12,941 nt of DNA from Firmicutes bacterium UBA1393 (GTDB lineage Bacteria > Bacillota > DTU025). Shown piece by piece: positions 1-7,702 of this stretch. The position numbers and the translations under genes are program-made. The stretch covers positions 492 to 13,432 of the forward strand of contig DBQN01000076.1 in NCBI GenBank assembly GCA_002305255.1. The letters run 5' to 3'. Position 1 is the first letter of the stretch. Every line of letters starts with the position of its first letter. Under the pieces are notes generated by a model. The model made no database searches. It saw only the letters and a program-made list of their open reading frames with translations, and had not been told where the DNA came from.

Positions 1-1532
1 TCGATGTCGGTCTCAGGCTCCGGCTCGGTCACGTCCGGATCCAGGTAGTCGAAGTCAACGAGGAGGTCGAGCATACCGGCTGCCACGGTCTTCGCGCTCT
101 TCACCAGACCGAAGTTCTCCTCGGTGATGAACTCGGCGTAGGCCTCGGCCACGAGGTCCTTCTCCTCAATGACGAAGTAGGTGTCGGACTCGAGGGTCAG
201 GCCCTGCAGCGGGCTGCCTTCCAGTCCCAGACCGACGATGAAGTCGACGTCATCATCAGAGTAATCGGCGTAGACATCGACCATGTAGTCGATGTAGGGG
301 TTGATGGTCAGACCGAACACGGTGTAGGCCACGTCGCCGTGGACGTTCCATCCGCCGTCATAGTCGTCGTTGAGGTCAGCCGCGTAGGCGCCGCTCACCG
401 TGATGGCGAGGTCAGCGAGGGGCTCGACTACGGCCTCAGCGTAGGTCTCGTTGTAGTCGAGGGTGAACGGATACTCGAACCAAAGGCCATTGCCCAGGGT
501 GAGCTTCACGGGGATGCCCACAGGGATGTCAACGGTGCCTTCGACTTCGACTGCCGTCGCGCCGTAGTACTTGTTAAGGATGGCGTCGTCATCGTCCGCA
601 TCCCTGTAGCTGCCATCGAAGTTGTAACCAACGCCGGTGAACGCAGCCCAAGCGGCCACGGGACCAACGTTGATGTCTTCCAGCTTGAGCTGGAAAGCGA
701 GGTGATCGACGGTGGTGTAGTAGTCTCCGTCGGTCTCCTTCTCGATGCTGTCAGCGATGGCGGCCGTAAGCTTGGCGCCCAAGCCGGGGATGGTGCCGAC
801 TACGTCGAGACCGAGGGTGAGGTAATCGGAGTCGTCATAGATCACAGCCTCGGTTCCGTCGGACTCAGCATACTCAATGCCGTTGGTGTAAACGCCGAGC
901 ACGCCGAGGGTGAAGTCCATGGGAAGACCATAGGTGATCCTGCCCATGAAGACGTTGCCGTTCTGGACGGTAACGGTCTCGGCCACTTCGTCAACGTCAT
1001 CCTCCGTGTCGGGAATGCCATCTTCTCCGTCGCTCGCCTCAGTGATGACCACTTCCACGTCAGTGGTGCCGAGATCGGCTGCGTAGATGTTCAGGCCAGC
1101 GCCGAGCACTGTGCCATTGGCGTTGAACACCAGGCCGCTGCTGATCTCATAGGCGATGCCCAGCGGATCGCCGAGCGATGCGAACTTGTAGGTGTTGCTG
1201 GAGTTATTGTCGCTCGCCCAGAACGAGACCGGGCTGGAGTTGAACGCTGCATACCACTTGGTGCCCACTGCCACCGTAGGAGCGGGGGCGAAGGGCTTGA
1301 TGGTCAGCGGCAGGTAGGCCACGATCTTATCGGTTTCCTTGAACGTAAGGTTCAGCTTGATGTACGCGGCTTCAGCCAACTTAATGGGGCTGAACACCTC
1401 AGTGCCGCTGCTGAACGAATGGGTAAAGGTCGCGCCATACTCACCGGTATAGGTGACGGTGGCTGCCGACGCGGAGGTCGCCATCGCTGCGATGACGAGC
1501 ACTGCCAGGGTGATGATGAGGTTCTTCTTCAA
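1..1532 (-). CDS. Secreted acidic beta-barrel-like (porin-like) envelope protein, partial
   Basis: A continuous minus-strand reading frame of 510 codons runs from a TTG start (1532-1530) off the left edge, so the C-terminus is missing. The TTG is preceded by AAGGGGG (1541-1547) at 8-nt spacing. The N-terminus is a typical signal peptide: MKKN, a hydrophobic run, then a signal peptidase I site after residue 23 (ASA|AT). The mature part has almost no cysteine, is rich in Asp, Glu, Gly, Tyr and Thr, and consists of short alternating polar/hydrophobic segments separated by acidic loops (for example LTLGLDVVGTIPGLGAKLTA and FTLGVLGVYTNGIEY). That is the look of transmembrane beta-strands of an outer-membrane barrel, though a non-barrel surface or S-layer protein with beta domains is possible. 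Near the edge a Pro/Glu-rich stretch (EPEPETD) suggests a linker. I do not recognise a named family. Seen: signal peptide and strand pattern. Inferred: surface or outer-membrane location. Confidence 0.8.
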   Translation of the reverse strand, partial: MKKNLIITLAVLVIAAMATSASAATVTYTGEYGATFTHSFSSGTEVFSPIKLAEAAYIKLNLTFKETDKIVAYLPLTIKPFAPAPTVAVGTKWYAAFNSSPVSFWASDNNSSNTYKFASLGDPLGIAYEISSGLVFNANGTVLGAGLNIYAADLGTTDVEVVITEASDGEDGIPDTEDDVDEVAETVTVQNGNVFMGRITYGLPMDFTLGVLGVYTNGIEYAESDGTEAVIYDDSDYLTLGLDVVGTIPGLGAKLTAAIADSIEKETDGDYYTTVDHLAFQLKLEDINVGPVAAWAAFTGVGYNFDGSYRDADDDDAILNKYYGATAVEVEGTVDIPVGIPVKLTLGNGLWFEYPFTLDYNETYAEAVVEPLADLAITVSGAYAADLNDDYDGGWNVHGDVAYTVFGLTINPYIDYMVDVYADYSDDDVDFIVGLGLEGSPLQGLTLESDTYFVIEEKDLVAEAYAEFITEENFGLVKSAKTVAAGMLDLLVDFDYLDPDVTEPEPETDI

Positions 1533-1540
1533 CTAAAGAT

Positions 1541-1547
1541 CCCCCTT
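1541..1547 (-). promoter_or_regulatory. Ribosome binding site fixing the TTG start of the barrel-like protein
   Basis: On the minus strand AAGGGGG lies 8 nt before TTG at 1532. No ATG or GTG upstream in the same frame gives a signal peptide starting MKK, so this site decides the start. Confidence 0.65.
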
Positions 1548-1701
1548 ACGGTTATTTGTAAGATGCACGCCCTGCGCTTCGCCTCTCCGAGGGGGATTCG
1601 CGTGAGTATCCTAGTTTCCTCATGCGGTTCCTCTCAGGTCGAGCTTGCATTCAGGCGTGTTGCGGCCGTTCCGCGCGTTGCGCGATCCTGCCGCTATGGA
1701 C

Positions 1702-1754
1702 TCGATTCCAATAGCTAACCGGGGGTGCACCTCCTTTCGCGCTGTTGGAACCGA
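1702..1754 (-). promoter_or_regulatory. Inverted repeat enclosing an extended Shine-Dalgarno sequence
   Basis: On the minus strand TCGGTTCCAA (1754-1745) can pair with TTGGAATCGA (1711-1702), ten pairs with one G-U. The 33-nt loop contains GAAAGGAGGTG (1738-1728), an 11-nt complement to the usual 3' end of Bacillota 16S rRNA, and can form an inner GGAGG/CCCCC hairpin with one mismatch. No start codon lies at usable distance after it; the first TTG opens a five-codon frame. It could be a structured mRNA leader, a standby ribosome site or a decayed gene start. It matches no riboswitch class I know. Confidence 0.4.
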
Positions 1755-1884
1755 AACATGGAAACTCATCAAAATCAAAGCTTACATGGTCAGGGGATAC
1801 ATCGGCTGAGTAATTCTACGCCCCTTCTGCAATTCCTGCTAGGACAGTGGCGGAACTTCGATATTTTCTGTGCCGGGCCCTGCA

Positions 1885-4599
1885 TTACTTGGCCTCCATC
1901 CAACTGCGGCCCCAGCCAACGTCTACCTTGAGAGGAACCAGCAGCTCAACCGCATCTGCCATGCGGCCTCGTACCAACTCGGCCATGGATTCGGCCTCGT
2001 CGCTGGGGCTCTCCAACACCAGTTCGTCGTGGACGGTGAGCAGGAGCCGGCCCGACAGACCGGAACTGCGCAACGCATACTGCACGTCGATCATGGCCTT
2101 CTTCATGATGTCGGCGGCAGTTCCCTGTATCGGCGTGTTCATGGCAGCCCTTTCGGCGAACTTGCGCACCTGGAAGGACGGGCTCGCCAGCTCCGGCAGA
2201 TCGCGGCGCCTGTGCATCATGGTCGTCACATAACCGTCGGCGCGGGCCTGCGCCACTATACCGTCCATGTAGTTCCTTACTCCCCTGTATCGCTGGAAGT
2301 ACTTCGCTATGAACTCCTTGGCCTCCTGCGGGCTCACGCCGATGTTACGAGACAATCCGTAGTCGCTTATTCCATACACTATTCCGAAGTTCACCGCCTT
2401 GGCGCTGGAACGCATGGCCGGAGTAACGTCATCGTAGGCCACTCCGAACACCTCAGAGGCAGTGCGCCTGTGCACGTCTTCGTCCGCCCTAAAGGAGTCT
2501 ATGAGCACCTGGTCGCCTGAGATGTGCGCGAGCACGCGCAGTTCTATCTGAGAGTAATCTGCGCTGACCATCACCCACCCGGGTTCGCCCGCTATGAACA
2601 CGTCCCTGATCTTCCGCCCCTCTTCGGTACGGATGGGGATGTTCTGCAGATTCGGGTCAGTACTCGAAAGCCGCCCGGTAACGGTCACCGTCTGATTGAA
2701 GCTTGTGTGCACCCTGCCCGTGGCAGCGTTCACCAGCTGAGGCAGTGCGTCAACGTAGGTGGACTTCAACTTCGTAACGGCCCTGTAACGCAGTATCTTG
2801 TCGACGATGGGGTGAAACGGGGCCAGCGCTTCGAGCACTTCGGCGTCGGTAGAGTAACCTGTCTTGGTCTTCTTCGCGGCGGGCAGCCCCAGCTTCTCAA
2901 AGAGGATGACACCCAGCTGTTTCGTGGAGTTGATGTTGAACTCCTCACCCGCAGCCTCGTACACCTCTCGCACCAACCCTGCGAGGACCACGGCCATCTC
3001 CTCCGACAACTGCTGGAGGCGCCGGGTGTCGATGGCCACTCCCGCAAGTTCCATGTCGGCCAGCACAGCGGCAAGCGGCAGTTCGATCTCGGAATAGAGC
3101 CGCTGCATGCCCATGTTGTTGATGGCCCCCATCACGCTGGCTTCAACCTGCGGCATGAGCTCTAGGGCCCGGGCAGCCGAGCGCGGGTCATCGAGCACAC
3201 CGCCGGCCGTGCCGCCGCTTACAGGCATGCCCAGCCATCTCTCCGCGACGTCGGAGAAGTCTGCGTTGCGCGCAGCCGGGTCCGCCAGGTAGGAGCCGAT
3301 CATCGAGTCAAACTCCACCCCCCTGAGCTGTATGCCTATCGAGTTCAGGGCCAGCACCTGTCTCTTTGAGTCGTGGCAGAGCTTTCCGAGGCTCCCATCG
3401 CTGAAGCAGCCACCGAGGGCCTCAGCCACAAGGTTCTTGCCCACCTGTTCCACCGGCACGCAGGCACACACCTGGCCTGCGCGGAACACGATGGCCCTGA
3501 CGCTGCAGCCCGGCGTCGCCCTCCCGTCGACGATCGCGTGGAAGGCGAACCTGCCAGCAGCCCTGATGTCGCGGGCGATGGACGCGAGGCTATCTGCATC
3601 GGTCACGTTGCATACCTCGAGACCTGCGCCAGCAGCATCTGCGGCCTCCGCGGTGGTAACGCTCGCTCCCCCGAACAAGCCTCCAAGCTGTAAAGACTGC
3701 TGCTCGGGGGCTCGGCCGGGCCTCAGCCCCAGTCTCGCTATGAGAGACCTGAAGCCCTGTCTCTCGAGGAAAACCCTCAGTCTCTCAGGATCGCGAGACA
3801 GGGCGCAGCACCCAGCGACGTCGAAGTCGATGGGGGCATTGGTGTCTATGGTGGCCAGGTCTTTGCTCTCCTTCGCCACATCGGCATTCTCCAGCAGGAT
3901 GTTGCGGAGGCGCTCTTGCTTGATGTCGTGAGCGGCCGCGATGATCTTCTCCACAGGGCCGAACTCGGCGACGAGCTTCGTGGCGGTCTTCTCTCCGACA
4001 CCGGGCACTCCGGGGATGTTGTCGGATGCGTCTCCCATGAGCCCTTTGAGGTCGGGAATGAGTTCGGGCCCGAAGCCGTACCTGGCTATCACTTCGTCCC
4101 TGTCGAACTCGTCGAACTCGGAGATACCCTTCCTTGTGAGCAACACCTTCACCCGGCCGGAGACGAGCTGCAGGGCGTCGCGGTCGCCAGTGACGATGAT
4201 AGCGTCCATGCCTTCTGACTCAGCGCGCCGCGCCACGGAGCCGATGATGTCGTCGGCTTCCCATCCAGGCAGCTCCAGCACGCTCAGGCCAAAGGCAGCC
4301 GCCGCCTCGCGCACGAGGGGTATCTGGACCCGGAGCGCGTCGTCCATGGGCTTACGAGTGGCTTTGTACTGCTCGTACTTCTTATGCCTGAATGTGGGCT
4401 GGGGTGTGTCGAAGGTGCACACTGCAGCGTCAGGGCACTCCTCGTCCAACAGCTTGAGCAGCATGTTGCAGAAGCCCAGCACGGCGTTGGTCGGCGTGCC
4501 GTCGGGACGCTTCAAGGTGGCAGGAAGCGCATGGTAGGCGCGGTGAGCTAGAGAGTGCCCGTCTATGATAAGGATCTTCTTCCTTGATTCATCCTCCAA
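1885..4599 (-). CDS. polA: DNA polymerase I (5' nuclease + inactive 3'-5' exonuclease + polymerase)
   Basis: Family A DNA polymerase of about 904 residues that removes RNA primers and fills gaps in replication and excision repair. With the TTG start at 4599, residues 9-290 form the 5' nuclease, with intact acidic clusters (IIDGHSLAHRAYHAL, GWEADDIIGS, VTGDRDALQL, LMGDASDNIPGVPGVGEKTA). Residues about 335-460 are the 3'-5' exonuclease fold, but the catalytic D-x-E is replaced (FAFHAIVDGR), so proofreading should be absent, as in Bacillus and Thermus Pol I. The polymerase domain (about 510-904) keeps motif A (DYSQIELR, from about 681), motif B (RSSAKAVNFGIVYG, 730-743) and motif C (HDE, 857-859). 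A GTG at 4650 would add 17 unconserved residues. TTG 4599 is preferred because AGAGGAG lies 9 nt upstream and the protein then begins just before the conserved KKILIIDGHS. Length is normal for the family. Confidence 0.96.
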   Translation of the reverse strand: MEDESRKKILIIDGHSLAHRAYHALPATLKRPDGTPTNAVLGFCNMLLKLLDEECPDAAVCTFDTPQPTFRHKKYEQYKATRKPMDDALRVQIPLVREAAAAFGLSVLELPGWEADDIIGSVARRAESEGMDAIIVTGDRDALQLVSGRVKVLLTRKGISEFDEFDRDEVIARYGFGPELIPDLKGLMGDASDNIPGVPGVGEKTATKLVAEFGPVEKIIAAAHDIKQERLRNILLENADVAKESKDLATIDTNAPIDFDVAGCCALSRDPERLRVFLERQGFRSLIARLGLRPGRAPEQQSLQLGGLFGGASVTTAEAADAAGAGLEVCNVTDADSLASIARDIRAAGRFAFHAIVDGRATPGCSVRAIVFRAGQVCACVPVEQVGKNLVAEALGGCFSDGSLGKLCHDSKRQVLALNSIGIQLRGVEFDSMIGSYLADPAARNADFSDVAERWLGMPVSGGTAGGVLDDPRSAARALELMPQVEASVMGAINNMGMQRLYSEIELPLAAVLADMELAGVAIDTRRLQQLSEEMAVVLAGLVREVYEAAGEEFNINSTKQLGVILFEKLGLPAAKKTKTGYSTDAEVLEALAPFHPIVDKILRYRAVTKLKSTYVDALPQLVNAATGRVHTSFNQTVTVTGRLSSTDPNLQNIPIRTEEGRKIRDVFIAGEPGWVMVSADYSQIELRVLAHISGDQVLIDSFRADEDVHRRTASEVFGVAYDDVTPAMRSSAKAVNFGIVYGISDYGLSRNIGVSPQEAKEFIAKYFQRYRGVRNYMDGIVAQARADGYVTTMMHRRRDLPELASPSFQVRKFAERAAMNTPIQGTAADIMKKAMIDVQYALRSSGLSGRLLLTVHDELVLESPSDEAESMAELVRGRMADAVELLVPLKVDVGWGRSWMEAK

Positions 4600-4608
4600 A
4601 GTGCTCGT

Positions 4609-4615
4609 CTCCTCT
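4609..4615 (-). promoter_or_regulatory. Ribosome binding site supporting the TTG start of polA
   Basis: Minus-strand AGAGGAG lies 9 nt before the TTG at 4599. The alternative GTG at 4650 has only a weak AAGGTG close by. Confidence 0.55.
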
Positions 4616-4742
4616 CCCACGTGTCGTATTAGCTTTCCACACTTATGCACGACACACCTTCATCCCCATCACGCGCACCATTTGCTTAAAGGTAAGCACC
4701 TTACGTATGGAGAACCGCACCATACAGCGGCTAGACTGCTAT

Positions 4743-4748
4743 GGAGGT
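4743..4748 (+). promoter_or_regulatory. Ribosome binding site choosing the SLH-protein start
   Basis: GGAGGT sits 9 nt before ATG 4758. Another in-frame ATG at 4749 abuts the site with no spacer, and frames opening further upstream would bury the signal peptide, so 4758 is the likely start. Confidence 0.65.
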
Positions 4749-4757
4749 ATGAGACAC

Positions 4758-5957
4758 ATGTTTCGACGTTTGCATATGATTCTGGCCATGCTGGCCGTCA
4801 TGGCGATGGTAGCCGCCGCAAGCCCGGGGGCGGCCGCCGCGACGGGCCTCAAGGACGTTCCCGGCCACTGGGCCGAGGAAGCCATCAACACCCTGCTCAA
4901 CATGGGCGTTGTTCAGGGCTACCCCGATGCGTCGTTCAAGCCTGAGAATCCGGTGACGAGGGCCGAGTTCGCGAAGATGGTGTCGCTGGCCTTCGGATAC
5001 GCGCCCGGCGCCAGCTCGCAGTTTGCCGACATGGCGAACACCTGGGCACAGCCGTACGTGGCGGGACTGGCAAAGGCAGAGGTCATCAACGGTTACCCTG
5101 ACGGGACCTTCAGGCCGTCGAAGGGCGTGACTCGAGCCGAGGCAGCAGCGGTGCTGGCCAGAGTGGCCGGCCTGGGCGTCATCAAGCCTGAGATGACCAC
5201 CGACTGGGCGCCCGGCTACCGCGACGTTACCGCCACTCACTGGGCGTATGTGCCTGTGGAGGTAGCGCGCCGTCTCGATGTCGTGCCACTCCACTTCGGT
5301 CTTGTATTTGAACCCGACCGCGCCGCCACAAGGGCTGAGACCGCTTACATGGTGCGTGCCATGGCCGACGCGCAGTTCGCCCGCGGCCAGGTCACCGGTG
5401 TGAACAAGACAGATGCCATCGTCAACGTCAAGAACGTGGCGGGCAATGCCCAGGTGCTACAGCTGGCACCCGACGTCGTCGTATACCGAAACGGTGTAGG
5501 CGCCGACATCGAGTCGATCAAGAAGAACGACAACGTTTACGCCGTTGGCGATCCCTATGGTCAGTCGCGCTTCCTCATCGCGGAAGGAGCCGTCACTAAG
5601 GAAGACATCACCAAGAAGGTGAGTGCCCTCACTGACGGTATCATCACGCCTGAGCAGGTCGAGGCATTGAGCCGCGGCAAGTGGGACGAGGCCAGGAAGG
5701 GCATGAGCCCCGCTCTGGCAGGGAGACTGGTGGAGATGGGGCTTACCGACGAGGAAGCCGAGGCGTTGTTGACACAAGACTGGGCGCGTCTGCCGGCACT
5801 CGGGCAAACACGCCTTGCCGAGGCCCTCGGATCCGAGCTGGGTGTAGCCCCGGAGCTTGTGGAGGCCTTGATGGCTAGGGATTGGAGCGCAGCCCGGAAC
5901 CTGGCTGAGCTGGAAGCCGCAGAGATGCTCCTCTCTCGCTTCCTTCAGATGCAGTAG
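4758..5957 (+). CDS. SLH-domain cell-surface protein with threefold C-terminal helical repeat
   Basis: A 399-residue secreted protein expected to bind secondary cell-wall polymer or peptidoglycan through SLH domains. The ATG at 4758 is chosen because GGAGGT (4743-4748) lies 9 nt upstream and the product then begins with a signal peptide (MFRRLHMILAMLAVMAMV, probable cleavage after AAAA or ATG near residue 28). Three SLH modules follow: about 31-80 (KDVPGHWAEEAI...VTRAEFAKMV), 88-140 (FADMANTWAQPYV...VTRAEAAAVL) and 154-203 (YRDVTATHWAYVPV...ATRAETAYMV). The third is degenerate around its GYPDGTF-like turn. Residues about 210-285 look like a small beta domain, and 298-399 hold three helical repeats of 33-34 residues. 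SLH proteins occur as S-layer proteins, wall-bound enzymes and, in diderm Bacillota, outer-membrane tethers. No enzyme domain or barrel is visible here, so a structural or anchoring role is inferred. It stands alone between a divergent polA and a hairpin at its 3' end. Confidence 0.92.
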   Translation: MFRRLHMILAMLAVMAMVAAASPGAAAATGLKDVPGHWAEEAINTLLNMGVVQGYPDASFKPENPVTRAEFAKMVSLAFGYAPGASSQFADMANTWAQPYVAGLAKAEVINGYPDGTFRPSKGVTRAEAAAVLARVAGLGVIKPEMTTDWAPGYRDVTATHWAYVPVEVARRLDVVPLHFGLVFEPDRAATRAETAYMVRAMADAQFARGQVTGVNKTDAIVNVKNVAGNAQVLQLAPDVVVYRNGVGADIESIKKNDNVYAVGDPYGQSRFLIAEGAVTKEDITKKVSALTDGIITPEQVEALSRGKWDEARKGMSPALAGRLVEMGLTDEEAEALLTQDWARLPALGQTRLAEALGSELGVAPELVEALMARDWSAARNLAELEAAEMLLSRFLQMQ

Positions 5958-5971
5958 CATCATACTGCCCC

Positions 5972-6009
5972 ACGCGGCCGCCCCGGGAACAAAGCCGGGG
6001 CGGCTGCGT
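5972..6009 (+). terminator. Long GC-rich hairpin after the SLH gene
   Basis: The arms 5972-5986 and 5995-6009 form 15 consecutive pairs (one G-U) around the 8-nt loop GAACAAAG, beginning 14 nt after the SLH stop codon. The 3' side (CTGCATTA) has no T-run, so this may be a U-less terminator or a transcript-end stabiliser rather than a classical intrinsic terminator. Confidence 0.65.
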
Positions 6010-6067
6010 CTGCATTAGTGCAACCCCAAGGCATTGAGACTGAACCGGACTTCGGAGGTGTATTGAG

Positions 6068-7498
6068 TTGAAAAGAGTCGGGATCGCCGCAATAGCCATA
6101 GGTCTGATAGTATGCATGGGTCTGGCGACCGGATCCTTCGGCGCCGGCGCAGCGCCTGCAACACAGGAGGGCGGAAGTGTAGATGTGACGATCTACAATT
6201 CAGACCTCGCCCTGGTAAAGGAGCGCCGCACGCTTCAGATACCGAAGGGCGTGTCTACGCTGCTCTTTCGAGATATCTCCGCCCTGATCAACCCGGCGAC
6301 GGTGAGCTTCGGGTCTCTCACGAAACCCGGTTCCGTCCGCGTCAGGGAGCAGAACTACGAGTACGACCTCGTTGAAGATGCCAAGCTGCTAGACAAATAC
6401 GTAGGCGAGCAGATCACCGTTCGCACGAGAAGCGGCGAGGTGTTCACGGGCTACCTGCTCTCCGGCACCCGCTGGGGCAACGCCTCTAACATCGTGATAT
6501 CGTCGCAGCCCGACGGCGCCGGTAACGTAACCACGGTCCATCTCGGCGACATCCAGTCGGTGGAGTATCCCGGTCTCCCCGAAGGCTTGATAACCAGGCC
6601 TACGCTGGCATGGATCGTGAACAACACCTCCGACATCACGACGCACGACACGATGATAACCTATCTAACAGGCGGTCTGTCGTGGAAGGCTGATTACGTG
6701 GCCGTGGTCGGACCAAACGACGATGTAATGGACCTTACAGGCTGGATCACTCTGACGAATGAGTCAGGCGCCACCTACAAGGATGCGCGGGTGAAGCTGA
6801 TCGCCGGCGATGTGAATCGCGTGTATGAAGCCGCACCGGTGCCTGCCAGGGCAATGAGTGAGAAGGTGTTGTACGCCATGGCCGACGCGGCGGTGGAAGA
6901 GCGCGAGTTCGGCGACTACCACCTCTACCAGCTCCCCTATGCCACCACCCTCAAGCAGAGCCAGGTTAAGCAGGTCGAGTTCATGTCCGCCGACGACGTC
7001 AAGGTCAAGAAGCTCCTTGTGTTCGACGGCAGCCGCACGGGCACGAAGGTAGCGTCTATGCTGGAGTTCTGGAACAAGACTGCCGACGGACTCGGAATGC
7101 CCCTGCCCAAGGGCACCATAAGAGTGAGCAAGACTGATGTCGATGGCTCGCTGGAGTTCGCCGGTGAAGACAGTATCGACCACACCCCCGTCGACGAGAA
7201 GCTCAGGATAACGCTGGGCTATGCCTTCGATGTGGTGGGTGAGCGAATTCAGACCGGCTCCCGTCGCATCTCCGACAAGGTGCGGGAAGAGACGTGGCAG
7301 GTCGAAGTGAGGAACCGCAAGAACGCTGCGGCTGAGGTACTCATCATCGAGCGGATGTACGGCGGCACCAACTGGGAGCTGACCAGCGTGTCTACGAAGA
7401 ACTACAACAAGCTGGACGCCACGACGCTGGAGTTCCCCATCCAGATCGAGGCTAACTCCACCGCCAAGATCACTTACACCGTGAGATACTCGAACTGA
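6068..7498 (+). CDS. Secreted DUF4139-domain protein
   Basis: A 476-residue protein starting at TTG 6068, with GGAGGTG (6054-6060) 7 nt upstream. Residues 1-29 are a signal peptide (MKRVGIAAIAIGLIVCMG, probable cleavage near AGA|AP); the cysteine at 16 is not in a good lipobox. The mature N-terminal part starts with VDVTIYNSDLALVKERRTL and FRDISALINPATVSF, which, with the later TYLTGGLSWKADYVAVV (198-214) and NESGATYKDARVKLIAGDVNR (231-251), is the hallmark order of DUF4139 proteins. The C-terminus (LEFPIQIEANSTAKITYTVRY) is the usual beta-sandwich end. It lacks the coiled coil of the longer 'mucoidy inhibitor' relatives. The family's molecular role is unknown to me; an extracytoplasmic, cell-envelope location is inferred from the signal peptide. 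It follows the SLH gene on the same strand but is separated by a hairpin, so it probably has its own promoter. Confidence 0.9.
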   Translation: MKRVGIAAIAIGLIVCMGLATGSFGAGAAPATQEGGSVDVTIYNSDLALVKERRTLQIPKGVSTLLFRDISALINPATVSFGSLTKPGSVRVREQNYEYDLVEDAKLLDKYVGEQITVRTRSGEVFTGYLLSGTRWGNASNIVISSQPDGAGNVTTVHLGDIQSVEYPGLPEGLITRPTLAWIVNNTSDITTHDTMITYLTGGLSWKADYVAVVGPNDDVMDLTGWITLTNESGATYKDARVKLIAGDVNRVYEAAPVPARAMSEKVLYAMADAAVEEREFGDYHLYQLPYATTLKQSQVKQVEFMSADDVKVKKLLVFDGSRTGTKVASMLEFWNKTADGLGMPLPKGTIRVSKTDVDGSLEFAGEDSIDHTPVDEKLRITLGYAFDVVGERIQTGSRRISDKVREETWQVEVRNRKNAAAEVLIIERMYGGTNWELTSVSTKNYNKLDATTLEFPIQIEANSTAKITYTVRYSN

Positions 7499-7531
7499 CG
7501 CACCGTCTGACACACCCCTTCGGATCGGTGG

Positions 7532-7561
7532 GGCATGCCCTGCGGGGCATGCCTCCTCTAT
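7532..7561 (+). terminator. Terminator-like hairpin after the DUF4139 gene
   Basis: GGCATGCCC (7532-7540) and GGGCATGCC (7545-7553) form a perfect 9-bp stem with the 4-nt loop TGCG, 34 nt after the stop codon. The 3' flank TCCTCTATTCTC is only moderately T-rich. Because the arms contain the palindrome GGCATGCC, other pairings or protein binding are also possible. Confidence 0.6.
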
Positions 7562-7639
7562 TCTCAATCACAGTCTCAGGCTCAGTGCATCGCGAGCCTT
7601 CTACCGCGAGTATCCGTGCCTGCCTGCACCTTCCCCAAC

Positions 7640-7669
7640 TTCCGAATGCTAACGGACGTGTGATATGAT
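7640..7669 (+). promoter_or_regulatory. Probable sigma-A-type extended -10 promoter of nrdJ
   Basis: TGATATGAT at 7661-7669 is a complete extended -10 element (TGn plus TATGAT). A weak -35-like TTCCGA lies 18 nt upstream at 7640-7645. Transcription would begin near 7676, leaving a leader of about 27 nt. I see no cobalamin riboswitch and no clear NrdR box in the 200-bp gap. Confidence 0.55.
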
Positions 7670-7702
7670 ACTAGGTACTCACCAAAGTCGGGGGGTACGC
7701 GA

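Larger units (their letters stand above)
1533..1884 (-). other. Noncoding leader region of the barrel-like gene
   Basis: This 352-bp gap follows the polA stop and leads into the barrel-like gene, both on the minus strand. I find no credible gene in it; the plus-strand frames crossing it are short and unlike any family. It holds the Shine-Dalgarno site at 1541-1547, an inverted repeat (1702-1711 with 1745-1754) around an extended Shine-Dalgarno-like sequence, and a motif of the form GCAGGAATT...TAGAATTA near 1811-1843. I see no convincing -35/-10 pair and no strong terminator for polA; the palindromic TGCAGGGCCCGGCA just after the polA stop has no T-run. Confidence 0.6.

Noticed and set aside
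339..1718. 459-codon plus-strand open frame
   Set aside because: It is antisense to the barrel-like gene, has no signal or family motifs, and extends into the noncoding leader. The opposite strand has a signal peptide, a Shine-Dalgarno site and sensible composition.
1870..4537. Several plus-strand frames of 100-216 codons across polA
   Set aside because: They are antisense shadows of a complete polA reading frame and are not protein-like.
4682..4714. Short inverted repeat GTAAGCACCTTAC and a TTGCTT -35-like hexamer in the polA/SLH divergent region
   Set aside because: No convincing -10 lies at proper spacing and the 5-bp arms are too short to call an operator from one sequence.
7562..7702. 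Cobalamin riboswitch upstream of the B12-dependent reductase
   Set aside because: No B12-box-like core or multi-stem leader is visible, and the predicted promoter leaves only about 27 nt of leader.
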